From assembly GCA_900757795.1 (NCBI GenBank), contig CAAEPE010000050.1, positions 1 to 64,000 on the forward strand: a DNA stretch of 64,000 nt. The letters are read 5' to 3'. The notes beneath the pieces are model-generated. The model ran no database searches. It had not been told where the DNA came from and worked only from the letters and a program-made list of their open reading frames with translations. The DNA is from an uncultured Phascolarctobacterium sp. GTDB taxonomy: Bacteria; Bacillota; Negativicutes; Acidaminococcales; Acidaminococcaceae. A program made the position numbers and the translations under genes. Shown here in pieces: positions 24,875-34,577 of the stretch; the first letter of the stretch is position 1, and each line of letters opens with the position of its first letter.

Positions 24875-26554
24875 ATGAAAAAAATAGGACTAATAACAAC
24901 AACGCTGCTTTGTGCTGCGTTGAATACGACTGCATTTGCATCTTCTCCGCTGCCAAGCTTTGACAAAACTGCAGTTACAGAATATCCCTATTACCGTACC
25001 GGTAAACAGGAGGCAGAGGTAGAAAACCGTTTGCAGCAGAAGGACGCATATCAACCCGGCAATACCGGTACGCAGGAAAAACCGGCGTTTTATGTTAAAA
25101 GCATCAAACTGACAGGCTTTGTGCTGCCGGAGGTGCATCAAAATAAAAAGCTGCAGGATATTTTGTCTGCTTATACGCACAGAAGCGTAGCTTTTGAAGA
25201 ATTACAGCTTTTGACGGATGAGGTTACAAAATATGCCAGAGATTGCGGTTTTACCGTATCGCAGGCAGTAGTGCCGGAACAGGAAATTAAAAACGGCGAG
25301 CTGGAGGTTGCCGTTTATGCGGCTTCTTATGATGATATAAAAATGGTAGAAAATACCTCCAAGGTGGCAGACCGGGTATTGGTAAAATTTTTGGAGCCTC
25401 TAAAAAAGGATACGGTTATCACCGATAAAAAGCTGGAAAGAGTTATGAATGACCTTAACGATTTACCCGGCGTTATTGCCAGAGGTTCGCTCTATCCTGG
25501 CAGCAGACCGCTGACCACGGGACTGGCAGTAGAAATACTGCGCCGTCCCGTATGGAATAATTATGTGTTTGCTGATAACGGCGGCAGCAAAAGCTCCGGC
25601 AGATACAGATACGGCATTCACACAGAAATAAACAATCCCGGCGAGCAGGGCGATAAAATTGGCATTACCGGTTCTATCAGCAATAAGCACACCAAAAATT
25701 ACGCTGTAAACTACGAAACGGCAGTTGGCAGCCGCGGCACCAGAATGGGTGTCGGCGTTAGTAAAACCACCTATGATATTGGTTGGCAGAACGGCTTTTT
25801 CAACCAATACGGCGATTCCGAAGCTTTTAGCTTTTACGGCATGACCCCCGTATACCGCGACAAGGCTAAACGCGTTACGGCGCTGTATGGTTATGATTAC
25901 CGCCGCATTAAAGACAATATGGATTATAAATTAAATTTTGGCGATGATTTAATTATGTCCGCTTCTGATACCAACAGAAAACACGCCAATGTCTTGCATG
26001 TAGGCTTGGCTGCCAGCGAATATCAACCTAATTTGTTTACCTATGGTAATGTAACCTATTGGTACGGAGATATTGACGCGAAGGATCAGGAAGCATATTT
26101 TGAAGGAGCTTATCACAAGCTGACCGCAGATTTTAAACATGTTCGCTATTGGACGGACTGGAATTTGCGCGTAGAAGCACACGCCCAACTGGCCAACAGA
26201 GGCTTGGATGGCAGTGAACGCTTTTATTTAGGCGGCATGAACGGCGTCAGAGCCTATCCCGCATCAGAAACCAGCGGTGACGTAGGCTATAATGCTACCA
26301 TGGAACTTAGAAGAAGAACAGATGTTGAAGGCTTGGAGATTGCCGCGTTTATTGACGTAGGCGAAGTAACTCTTGCCAAAGGCTACAATCAGCACCGCAA
26401 TTTAGCGGGCTGGGGCTTGGGACTGCGCTATGCCAAAGAAAACGATTGGTACGCGCAATTTGACTATGCTTGGAAGATTCACGGCGAGCCTTATCAAAGC
26501 GAAGACCATGACCACCGCGGCAGAATGTGGTTCCAGGTTTATAAAATGTTCTAA
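24875..26554 (+). CDS. Two-partner secretion outer-membrane transporter (TpsB, FhaC/ShlB type)
   Basis: This 559-residue outer-membrane protein would export the large exoprotein encoded next. A signal peptide (residues 1-22, ending AFA) is followed by two POTRA domains (about residues 72-150 and 151-230; the first begins FYVKSIKLTG) and a 16-strand-type barrel. The barrel has LGGMNGVRAYP near residue 453, corresponding to the VRGY-type loop motif of FhaC, and the chain ends in an aromatic residue (KMF), as outer-membrane barrels do. AAGGAG precedes the ATG. It forms an operon with the TpsA gene 115 bases downstream. Confidence 0.92.
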   Translation: MKKIGLITTTLLCAALNTTAFASSPLPSFDKTAVTEYPYYRTGKQEAEVENRLQQKDAYQPGNTGTQEKPAFYVKSIKLTGFVLPEVHQNKKLQDILSAYTHRSVAFEELQLLTDEVTKYARDCGFTVSQAVVPEQEIKNGELEVAVYAASYDDIKMVENTSKVADRVLVKFLEPLKKDTVITDKKLERVMNDLNDLPGVIARGSLYPGSRPLTTGLAVEILRRPVWNNYVFADNGGSKSSGRYRYGIHTEINNPGEQGDKIGITGSISNKHTKNYAVNYETAVGSRGTRMGVGVSKTTYDIGWQNGFFNQYGDSEAFSFYGMTPVYRDKAKRVTALYGYDYRRIKDNMDYKLNFGDDLIMSASDTNRKHANVLHVGLAASEYQPNLFTYGNVTYWYGDIDAKDQEAYFEGAYHKLTADFKHVRYWTDWNLRVEAHAQLANRGLDGSERFYLGGMNGVRAYPASETSGDVGYNATMELRRRTDVEGLEIAAFIDVGEVTLAKGYNQHRNLAGWGLGLRYAKENDWYAQFDYAWKIHGEPYQSEDHDHRGRMWFQVYKMF

Positions 26555-26668
26555 ATAAAATAATATTACAAACTGTTTATTCAATATGCAAATGTAGATA
26601 AAGCATTGTTGTATTAAGCACCGGCGCTGATATAACAATCAAAATTGTGTAATGGAAGGAGCAGAAGA

Positions 26669-29600
26669 ATGAATATATCTAAAAAGAAAAAACTGCAAAA
26701 TATCAATAAATATATCCGTTTGTTTTATTTAACCGGCGCATTGGTTGCCTATAGCGCAGGCGTAGCTTTTGCCGTACCGCAAAATATTACGCTGCCTACG
26801 GGGTGGCAATTTGTTGGCGGTAGTGGCAATATTACTAAGCCCAGCAATAATATTATGAACATTGTGCAAAATGAAACAAACGCAGCTATTAAATGGGATA
26901 GCTTTTCCATTGGCGGTAATGCCATTGTAAATTTTAGTAAAGATGGCGGCGGCAATTTTAATGTACTGAACTACGTTAACGCCGGCCCTGTCAGCGAAAT
27001 TTACGGTACGATTAACGCCACTAACGGCAATGTTTTTGTAGTGAATCCAGCAGGCGTAACTATAGGCAAATCCGCGCAGATTAACGTAGGCAGCTTGTAT
27101 GTTTCTAACCAAAAGCTTAATGATGATGTGTTAAAAGACTTTAATGGCAGTGTAGATAGTGTAGATACTTTAAAAGGCCAAAGAGAAATTACAGCCGGCG
27201 AGCTGATGCACTTGGGGTATATTAACGCTGCTCAAGGCAAGGTAACCTTTGTGGGCGACCGCATTGTATTGGATGTTGACCGCATTCGCGATACTGAAGG
27301 AAAACAGTTGGCTGCTGATAATATTAACGTTACAACTAATAATACTGATAATCTTGTTATTGGTTATAACGCATATAATGTTGGTGTTAAGAAGGGCACA
27401 TTTGCAAATAAAAACAATGCAGACGTTATTGCCAAAGTTAATGGTCAAAATTACACAAAAGCAGATGGCTATATGTGGATTGATAATGTGCAGCAGCTGC
27501 AGGCTATGAACACTAATGTCAAAGGTAATTATGCTTTGCACAATAGTATTGACGCCGTAGAAACAAGCGGTTGGAATAATGGAGCTGGCTTCACTTCCGT
27601 TATTGGCAAAGATGCTTCTAACAATGATGTCGCTTTTTCCGGCAGCTTTGACGGACTGGGCTATAATATTTTTGATTTGAACATTAAAGGTAATGATGCA
27701 ACTACTAACGTAGGCCTGTTTGCTAAAACTGATCGCGCTGCTATTAAAAATATCAATTTGGTTGGCGGCACTATAGCAGGTGGAAACAATGTTGGCGCTA
27801 TTGTGGGCAGTGCAAGCAAGACCACTATCAGCAATATTACTACCTCTGCTAACGTTACCGGTAAAACTAATGTGGGCGGTATTGTCGGCAGTGCTACGGA
27901 CAGCAGCACTTTAAAGGATTTGGTAAATATAGGCGGCATAACCGGTAAAAATAGTAATAATGCAAGCCTTGATAGTGTCAATGTAGGCGGCATTGTCGGC
28001 AGCATGACCGGCGGCAAGCTTGTCGGCAGCACCTATAATATCGGACGCGTAACCGGCGGCTATGATGTTGGCGGTTTGGTTGGCTATGCTCAAAATGCAG
28101 CTATTGGCGACGAAAACGGCACGCAGATTTATAACAAAATGGATATCAGCGGCGGCTACAACGTAGGCGGCATTGTTGGCAGAATGGAGGGTGGCAGCGT
28201 AGTCAATGCTGCGAACTATAATAGCATTACGGCAACGGGCGCTACGGAAGAAGAATATTATTATTATGGATATGATGGTGCAGCTGGTAATAATGGTTAT
28301 GATACGAGTATACATGTACAAGGTAGTATTAAACAAGCTAATGTAGCAAAAGATAGTTATAAAACTAATGAAACAGAGGATGCGGGAGATATTCGTGAAG
28401 CATCGGTAGCTAATGTAGGCGGTATTGCAGGCAATAGTAAAAATGCTATGCTTACTAAAGTAACAAATGTAGGAAATGTTCAGAGTGTTAAAAAGCAAGG
28501 ATCAAATTATTATAAAGCAGGTAATGTAGGCGGTATTGTTGGCAGAGCCGAAAATACCATTATTACAAATGCAGTTAACAAAGAAAATAATGTCAGCGGC
28601 GCGCATAATGTAGGCGGTATTGCTGGTTATTTGGGAGCAATAAATAACTCTACAACAAATAACTCTGAATCAAGCATTAGTAATAGCGTTAATAATGGCG
28701 GCACTATTTACGGTACTGGCGCTCGTGATAATAATGGTACTCTACTTACTGAATGGATACGTCCACGTGAATTAGGCAAAGAGCTAAGTTATATAGGTAA
28801 TATAGGCGGTATCGCTGGTTATGTTTATGCAGGAGGAACTAATACTGCTCAAGGAGGAAATATAAATATAAGTGACTGTGGCAATAGAGGAACAGTTACT
28901 GCAAGCAATGTTAATGATAAATATGGTTTTGATACAGGTGAAGCTATTAGAGGTATTGCTAACATAGGGGGTATCGCCGGAAAAATAGACTTAGGTAATT
29001 TGGATGTTTTTGGAAAAATAAATAATATCATTGCTAATAATAGTAATATTAAAAATTATGAATTCACTATTAAAGACAGCTACAATTCAGGTGAGGTAAA
29101 AGGTTGGCAGAATATTGGCGGCATCGTTGGTATGATGTATAACGGTTCCGTTGCCAGCAGTTATAACTTGGGTCATATTTCTGCTTTAGGTTCTAGTGCT
29201 ACCTTAAAAGGCGCACCGTATTATGCTAATATGGGCGGTATTGTTGGCGGCACAACAGAAAATCTTACTGCTAGAGGTATCTTATATAATGTATATAATG
29301 ATGGCGTAATTGGCGATAGCAGCTACCAAACCGGCGGTATTCATGTGGGCGGTGTAGCAGGCCGCTTAAGCGGTTATATGGAACAAAGCTATAATACTGG
29401 AGCTGTTTATAATATTGCTCAAGGCACTGGTGGCATTTTAGGTGCAATTTGGAGAGCAAATTTAAAAAATGTTTTTAATGCTGGCAATGTTACTTTACTA
29501 CATAAAAACTATGCAGGAAAGATATGGTCTGCCGGTGTAGGTGGTATTATTGGTGTTAAGGTTGCAAATACCGAAGATTATTTGACTAATGTGTATAATA

Positions 29601-32600
29601 TTGGTGTAATACGTGGCTTTATTGGTTATAATGGTGACCCACTTAATAATAGTGACCCACTTAATGCTAGACGCAACGCAGTAGGCGGTATTATAGGTTC
29701 TATTAGTGCGGGTACATTAAATATAACTAATGCCTATACTAGAGGAGAGCTTTATGCTGGGAAATATAATAATGGCACTCGCAGTTATGAGAAAGACGAG
29801 GAGGCATTTATAGGCGCTGTCTACGGAATGAAATATGATAATGAAGATGATAAAGAAACTAAGATAGTATCCAGTGCAACATATTATATTAAACCGGATA
29901 GTAACAGTCCAATATTCTCTGATTTAAATAGTTTAACATCAAATAATGATGAGCAACTAAACGGAAAAAAAGTTTCACGTGGCAAAGTAAAAGATATTCA
30001 AAAAAGCATCGAAATAGCTTATGCAAATGATTACATGAGTTATATTACTAATGATGATGTCCGTTTCAACTTCTCCTACATAAACGGAAAAAAGCAAAAT
30101 GATGACGGCGATTGGCGTATTTACGACGGTAGTTATAATGATTCAAATTATAACTCCGGTACGACGCCTATCTTAGACTGCTTCCGTCCTGCGGCTGCTG
30201 AATATTTTGGCACGTCGGATGCTCCCCAAAATAGAGAAGGTATTGACTATATCCAATACGGTACAGCCTATAATCCTTTCATGACGATTATGTACGCCAC
30301 AGATGATAAGAACGATAAGAACGAGCCTATCAAATTAGACTTTGGCGATATTGGCGTAAGCTCTAAAGGCGGTTTTGCTGTTTATAATGGCGGCTTAAGT
30401 ATTACCAATTTTGGCACAAACGGAAACCAAATGTTTAACGGCGTTATTTACAGCGACGGCGATTTGTCTATTGATACTAAAAAAGATGGAACTTACAATG
30501 ACAAGAGCATTAAGCTGGGCGGCGCTTCGGAGCTGTACGGTTCTTCCGTAACCTTGGATACGGATAACGGCGTAGAAATCTACGGCAAGATTAAAGCAAC
30601 CGGCAACGCTCACTTTAAAAAGTTAGTCAGCGATGAAAGTGGCAAAATAAGTTATGATTATAAGCAAGTAAATGTCAATCAAGATACTCGCGGTGATGTC
30701 ATCATCAACGGCGGCGACGTAGAAATTTACGGTCATGTAAGCTCTGCTAAAGCCAATTACAAGGATGAAAATGGTAATGTTACAGCAGACTCAGACGGCG
30801 CTACGCAAATCAACGGCGTTCGCGGCGGACGTAATACTGACAATGCTAACTACGATAATGTAGGCAGTATTGACGAAGGCAGTGTTCCCGATTTAGGTGA
30901 ATTCTATGCTTATAAAGCCGGTGAATATGTAGAAAGCATTCCTGATACCAAACATGGTAACGGCTCAATTAAAATTACCGCAACCGCCAATGAGGCTAAG
31001 GGAACGCAAGGAACAGTTAAGGCTATGCTCGGCTCTCTTGACAAGGGTTATTTAGAATCCTTTGACGCCATGGAAATTACCGGCAGCGACATTTATATCG
31101 ACAGCGATTTGCGTGTAGGCGGCGATTTGACACTGGATGCTGCAACAACTGTACTGGATATTTCTAACATCGGACAAGTTGATACTAAAGATTTTGGAGG
31201 AAATACTGCTACTTCTGTACAACGTCTGCACAATTTCCTAAACAACTTTAGCCAAAAAGGCGGCAGCAATAAATTAATTCTCAAAAATAGTGCCGGAGGT
31301 ACTACTGACGCCATCATTGCCGCAGATATGTGGGACGACACTAACAACGCTTATGATTTGGATAAGTATGATTTAAATAAAGATGATACCTTTAGTGCTG
31401 CAGTATATGCTTTGAATGTGCAAAAAGATGGAACAAAATTAGAACAACAAAATGATGTTCAGAAACTGGCGCACATTTGGGTAGAAAACGGCGAACAGCT
31501 GAAAGGTATTCAAGCTGCTAAAGATCAAGGAGCTTTGTCCAAAAACTTTGCTTTAAAAGACGATATTGATATGTTTGATATTAGTGGCTATACGTCTATA
31601 GGCACTGATACTGACAATGGTTTTGTAGGCAATTTTGACGGACGCGGCAACCGCATTATCGGCTTGGGCTCAAAAGAAAACATCCAAGGATATGGCATTT
31701 TCAAAACCATAGGAGCAGAAGGCTCTGTACAGGACGTTAAAATTTATAGCTCCCGTATTAGTGGTGATAAAGCAACTGACAGCACCGGTTTGTTGGCAGA
31801 TGTTAATAACGGTACCATTAAAGATATTACTACCTTTGGTAATAGAGTTGAAGTAAAAGATGATATCGGCGGCGGTCTCGTAGGCACTAATAATGGCGTT
31901 ATCAGCAACGTTACTACTAGCGATATTGTCACCTCTGCAAATGGTGCAGCTCTTGGCGGTATTGTAGGTACTAATAATAACCAAGGTACTATAAAAAATG
32001 TAACGGCAAACAGCGATGTAGTTGGTCAAAATGCCGATGCTCTTGGCGGCGTCGTGGGCAAAAATGAGGGCGAGATTTCACACGCAGCTAGCACACACGG
32101 CGTTATTTCCGGCTTGTTTGGCAGTGCAGATTTGCAAGATATTAATGAATACGGCAGCTCGCAAAATATTGGCGGCGTAGTAGGCAGCAACAGCGGCAGT
32201 ATAAACAGCGCGTATAATGACAGCTATATTAACGGCTGGGACACTATCGGCGGTGTTATTGGTACTAACAATAATGACGGTAAAGTGTATAATATTGTTA
32301 ACGGCAGTGAAATGTACGGCGGCAGCAATATCGGCGGCATTGTAGGCAATAACAAAGGTACTATTGACAACGGCCGCAACAATGGCGCTATCGAGGCTGA
32401 CGCTAACCACGTTTTTGATAAACAAGGAACTGATAAGCAGCAATCTGCTTCCGGTGAAAATGTCGGCGGTCTGGCAGGCGTTAACAGCGGTAAAATGTCC
32501 AATCTTGTTAACGATATTCCTGCGGCTATCGAAGGCAAAACCAATGTCGGCGGCATTATCGGCTTGAACCAGGGATTCTTAAGCTCTGCGCAAAACCTGA

Positions 32601-34393
32601 TGAATCAAGGCGAAATTCTTGGCGTAACTTTTGTTGGCGGTATCGTTGGCGAAAATCAAGGCGTAATCTATAATGTAGCAAATACTAACGATTATACTTT
32701 GGGATATAATAATGATTATCAAAGTGCTGGAGAATTCTTCGGCGGTATCGTTGGCCATAATACCGGCACAGTTGGCGACGCAAAAAATAACGCTGCCATT
32801 ATTGTAAATGGTTCAAATGTAAATTATGTTGGCGGTATTATTGGTAAAAACGATGGGACTATTGCTCAAGCCGACGCAGAAGTAAAAGATGAGCAGGGTA
32901 ATGTAGTTAAAGATTCTAAATATGCTGGCTACCTCATCAATAACGGCAAGGTAATGGCTGAAGATAGCGATTATGTAGGCGGTTTGATTGGCGAGAATAA
33001 AGGAACTATCAGCAAAACCAACCTTATCAATTCTATTACCGGCGAAGTAAGCGGCAAGAGCAACGTCGGCGGCTTGATTGGTCGCAATACTGCTGAAGTT
33101 AAAGGCGGTCGTGATGACGGCGATAATTATTACGCATATCAAGTTTATAACAACGGTACAGTAACCGGCACTGATGCTAACGTTGGCGGTTTAGTTGGCA
33201 GCAACGATGCAAATGGCGCTTTGAGTGCCGGCTATAATACAGGAGCAATTAGCGGCGGCAGAAATATCGGCGGCGTTGTTGGCAATAATGCCGGCATCGT
33301 TGACCAAGTGTTTACTACTACTGGCGATATTGCTGGCGCAAGCAATGGTACTATGAAAAATGCTTATTCCATAGAAAAAGGTGACCAAAAAGATAAATTT
33401 AATAATGATATTGAAGATGACACAACAATTTGGGCAACCTATGGCGATAAGTATGGTACTCAAAAATTGCTTAAGGTTTTCCTGACGAAGCTTAACTTTG
33501 TACCGAAAGCCGGACAGGAAACTGCGTTGACCAATTTGGTTTATGATGCGCAAAATCATGAGATTATCGTTAAAGAAGAAGGTGGCAAGGTAAAAGTATT
33601 TAAGGATGGTGTGGAGATTGGTTACTTTAAGCCAGCTTCCGGTGACCAAAACGCAGCGCACAGCTTGGCAGATTATCTGAACACTAACAAAAGTGGCTTG
33701 AGCAGCTTGCTTTCCGGTGCTTCCTTTAAAGATGCGGGTAAGCACCAAATCTTTAATACTCAACAAATTGACACAGAAGGCAATAACGGTAATCCCAACA
33801 ATTTGGGCTTTGATGTTACGAATATTAAAGTTGATTATGACGGCAATCGTCCTACAGATCCTACCGACCCTGATGTTCCCAAACCTCCTAAACCAGGCGA
33901 ACCGATAAATGAAGTAACGGTAGATAAGGCTGTGATTAACTTAACACTGAAAGATGTATATAGACTTTTCGGTGATGCAAATACCTTGTATAAGGATGCT
34001 AGCCTGACTCCGGGCGGCGAATATAGTTATAGCTTTGACAAGAATTTCACAAAAGAAATGTTAGAAGAGCTGAAATATTTGCAGGTTATGCCTAATAGCG
34101 ACGGTGCTGTCAACGGAAGCACCACTAATGCAGTTGGCGATTATGACTGGTCGTTATTTGCTGAGCTTACTGGAGGGTTGGCAGATAATTATCAATTTGA
34201 TGCTAACGGTAGTTCCTCTCACGAGTTTTTTGGCGTAGGTAAATCTCATGTAGTGGACATACCTGCTGATAAGCCTAAATTCGATGATTGGGAAGATAAA
34301 TATTCCTGGTATTACGGCTGGGATAAAAAGCGCGAAGAACGCGAGCGCAAGGCCGAGGTGCATTTTGTAGACGGCGGCATGGAGCTTAATTAA
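26669..34393 (+). CDS. Large two-partner secretion exoprotein with GLUG repeats (TpsA)
   Basis: This 2574-residue filamentous adhesin-like protein is the substrate of the TpsB transporter. ATG 26669 has GGAAGGAG upstream; an earlier TTG lacks one. A basic N-terminus and signal peptide (about residues 1-36, ending VAFA) lead into a TPS secretion domain with the NPAGVTIG motif (NPNG-like). Two arrays of GLUG-type repeats (NVGGIVG pattern) follow: about 16 copies at 27780-29720 and about 15 at 31860-33300, the second with a terminal Asn (GGIVGxN). Each array has a WxxxG-type lead-in with FDGxG. A beta-helix-like segment separates them. A proline-rich linker (about 33848-33905) precedes an MBG/YDG-like end domain and a basic tail. 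No toxin domain is visible. Confidence 0.88.
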   Translation: MNISKKKKLQNINKYIRLFYLTGALVAYSAGVAFAVPQNITLPTGWQFVGGSGNITKPSNNIMNIVQNETNAAIKWDSFSIGGNAIVNFSKDGGGNFNVLNYVNAGPVSEIYGTINATNGNVFVVNPAGVTIGKSAQINVGSLYVSNQKLNDDVLKDFNGSVDSVDTLKGQREITAGELMHLGYINAAQGKVTFVGDRIVLDVDRIRDTEGKQLAADNINVTTNNTDNLVIGYNAYNVGVKKGTFANKNNADVIAKVNGQNYTKADGYMWIDNVQQLQAMNTNVKGNYALHNSIDAVETSGWNNGAGFTSVIGKDASNNDVAFSGSFDGLGYNIFDLNIKGNDATTNVGLFAKTDRAAIKNINLVGGTIAGGNNVGAIVGSASKTTISNITTSANVTGKTNVGGIVGSATDSSTLKDLVNIGGITGKNSNNASLDSVNVGGIVGSMTGGKLVGSTYNIGRVTGGYDVGGLVGYAQNAAIGDENGTQIYNKMDISGGYNVGGIVGRMEGGSVVNAANYNSITATGATEEEYYYYGYDGAAGNNGYDTSIHVQGSIKQANVAKDSYKTNETEDAGDIREASVANVGGIAGNSKNAMLTKVTNVGNVQSVKKQGSNYYKAGNVGGIVGRAENTIITNAVNKENNVSGAHNVGGIAGYLGAINNSTTNNSESSISNSVNNGGTIYGTGARDNNGTLLTEWIRPRELGKELSYIGNIGGIAGYVYAGGTNTAQGGNINISDCGNRGTVTASNVNDKYGFDTGEAIRGIANIGGIAGKIDLGNLDVFGKINNIIANNSNIKNYEFTIKDSYNSGEVKGWQNIGGIVGMMYNGSVASSYNLGHISALGSSATLKGAPYYANMGGIVGGTTENLTARGILYNVYNDGVIGDSSYQTGGIHVGGVAGRLSGYMEQSYNTGAVYNIAQGTGGILGAIWRANLKNVFNAGNVTLLHKNYAGKIWSAGVGGIIGVKVANTEDYLTNVYNIGVIRGFIGYNGDPLNNSDPLNARRNAVGGIIGSISAGTLNITNAYTRGELYAGKYNNGTRSYEKDEEAFIGAVYGMKYDNEDDKETKIVSSATYYIKPDSNSPIFSDLNSLTSNNDEQLNGKKVSRGKVKDIQKSIEIAYANDYMSYITNDDVRFNFSYINGKKQNDDGDWRIYDGSYNDSNYNSGTTPILDCFRPAAAEYFGTSDAPQNREGIDYIQYGTAYNPFMTIMYATDDKNDKNEPIKLDFGDIGVSSKGGFAVYNGGLSITNFGTNGNQMFNGVIYSDGDLSIDTKKDGTYNDKSIKLGGASELYGSSVTLDTDNGVEIYGKIKATGNAHFKKLVSDESGKISYDYKQVNVNQDTRGDVIINGGDVEIYGHVSSAKANYKDENGNVTADSDGATQINGVRGGRNTDNANYDNVGSIDEGSVPDLGEFYAYKAGEYVESIPDTKHGNGSIKITATANEAKGTQGTVKAMLGSLDKGYLESFDAMEITGSDIYIDSDLRVGGDLTLDAATTVLDISNIGQVDTKDFGGNTATSVQRLHNFLNNFSQKGGSNKLILKNSAGGTTDAIIAADMWDDTNNAYDLDKYDLNKDDTFSAAVYALNVQKDGTKLEQQNDVQKLAHIWVENGEQLKGIQAAKDQGALSKNFALKDDIDMFDISGYTSIGTDTDNGFVGNFDGRGNRIIGLGSKENIQGYGIFKTIGAEGSVQDVKIYSSRISGDKATDSTGLLADVNNGTIKDITTFGNRVEVKDDIGGGLVGTNNGVISNVTTSDIVTSANGAALGGIVGTNNNQGTIKNVTANSDVVGQNADALGGVVGKNEGEISHAASTHGVISGLFGSADLQDINEYGSSQNIGGVVGSNSGSINSAYNDSYINGWDTIGGVIGTNNNDGKVYNIVNGSEMYGGSNIGGIVGNNKGTIDNGRNNGAIEADANHVFDKQGTDKQQSASGENVGGLAGVNSGKMSNLVNDIPAAIEGKTNVGGIIGLNQGFLSSAQNLMNQGEILGVTFVGGIVGENQGVIYNVANTNDYTLGYNNDYQSAGEFFGGIVGHNTGTVGDAKNNAAIIVNGSNVNYVGGIIGKNDGTIAQADAEVKDEQGNVVKDSKYAGYLINNGKVMAEDSDYVGGLIGENKGTISKTNLINSITGEVSGKSNVGGLIGRNTAEVKGGRDDGDNYYAYQVYNNGTVTGTDANVGGLVGSNDANGALSAGYNTGAISGGRNIGGVVGNNAGIVDQVFTTTGDIAGASNGTMKNAYSIEKGDQKDKFNNDIEDDTTIWATYGDKYGTQKLLKVFLTKLNFVPKAGQETALTNLVYDAQNHEIIVKEEGGKVKVFKDGVEIGYFKPASGDQNAAHSLADYLNTNKSGLSSLLSGASFKDAGKHQIFNTQQIDTEGNNGNPNNLGFDVTNIKVDYDGNRPTDPTDPDVPKPPKPGEPINEVTVDKAVINLTLKDVYRLFGDANTLYKDASLTPGGEYSYSFDKNFTKEMLEELKYLQVMPNSDGAVNGSTTNAVGDYDWSLFAELTGGLADNYQFDANGSSSHEFFGVGKSHVVDIPADKPKFDDWEDKYSWYYGWDKKREERERKAEVHFVDGGMELN

Positions 34394-34453
34394 AATGCTG
34401 GGTAAAAGCCGGCTTAAAAATTTTCAAATGACGCACGCTTTTTAGCGTAAATC

Positions 34454-34493
34454 AAAAGGGACTGAATGCGCATTGTCATTCAGTCCCTTTTTT
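34454..34493 (+). terminator. Intrinsic terminator of the two-partner secretion operon
   Basis: AAAAGGGACTGAATG pairs with CATTCAGTCCCTTTT around a nine-base loop, followed by TTT. It lies 60 bases past the tpsA stop. Confidence 0.9.
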
Positions 34494-34499
34494 GCTGAT

Positions 34500-34528
34500 T
34501 TGACTTTAAAGTTTGTACTGATTATAAT
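34500..34528 (+). promoter_or_regulatory. Promoter of rqcH
   Basis: TTGACT (34500-34505), a 17-base spacer and TATAAT (34523-34528) form a near-consensus promoter 50 bases before the rqcH ATG. Confidence 0.75.
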
Positions 34529-34577
34529 TAAAACTATAATTAGCTTGACAGCAAGAAATTTGTGCAGGTGACCAGTT

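Noticed and set aside
27911..28498. A 195-codon minus-strand frame inside tpsA, with similar antisense frames at 31670-32443 and 33191-33766
   Set aside because: They mirror the low-complexity GLUG repeats, have no ribosome-binding site and show no family features; tpsA itself explains the sequence.
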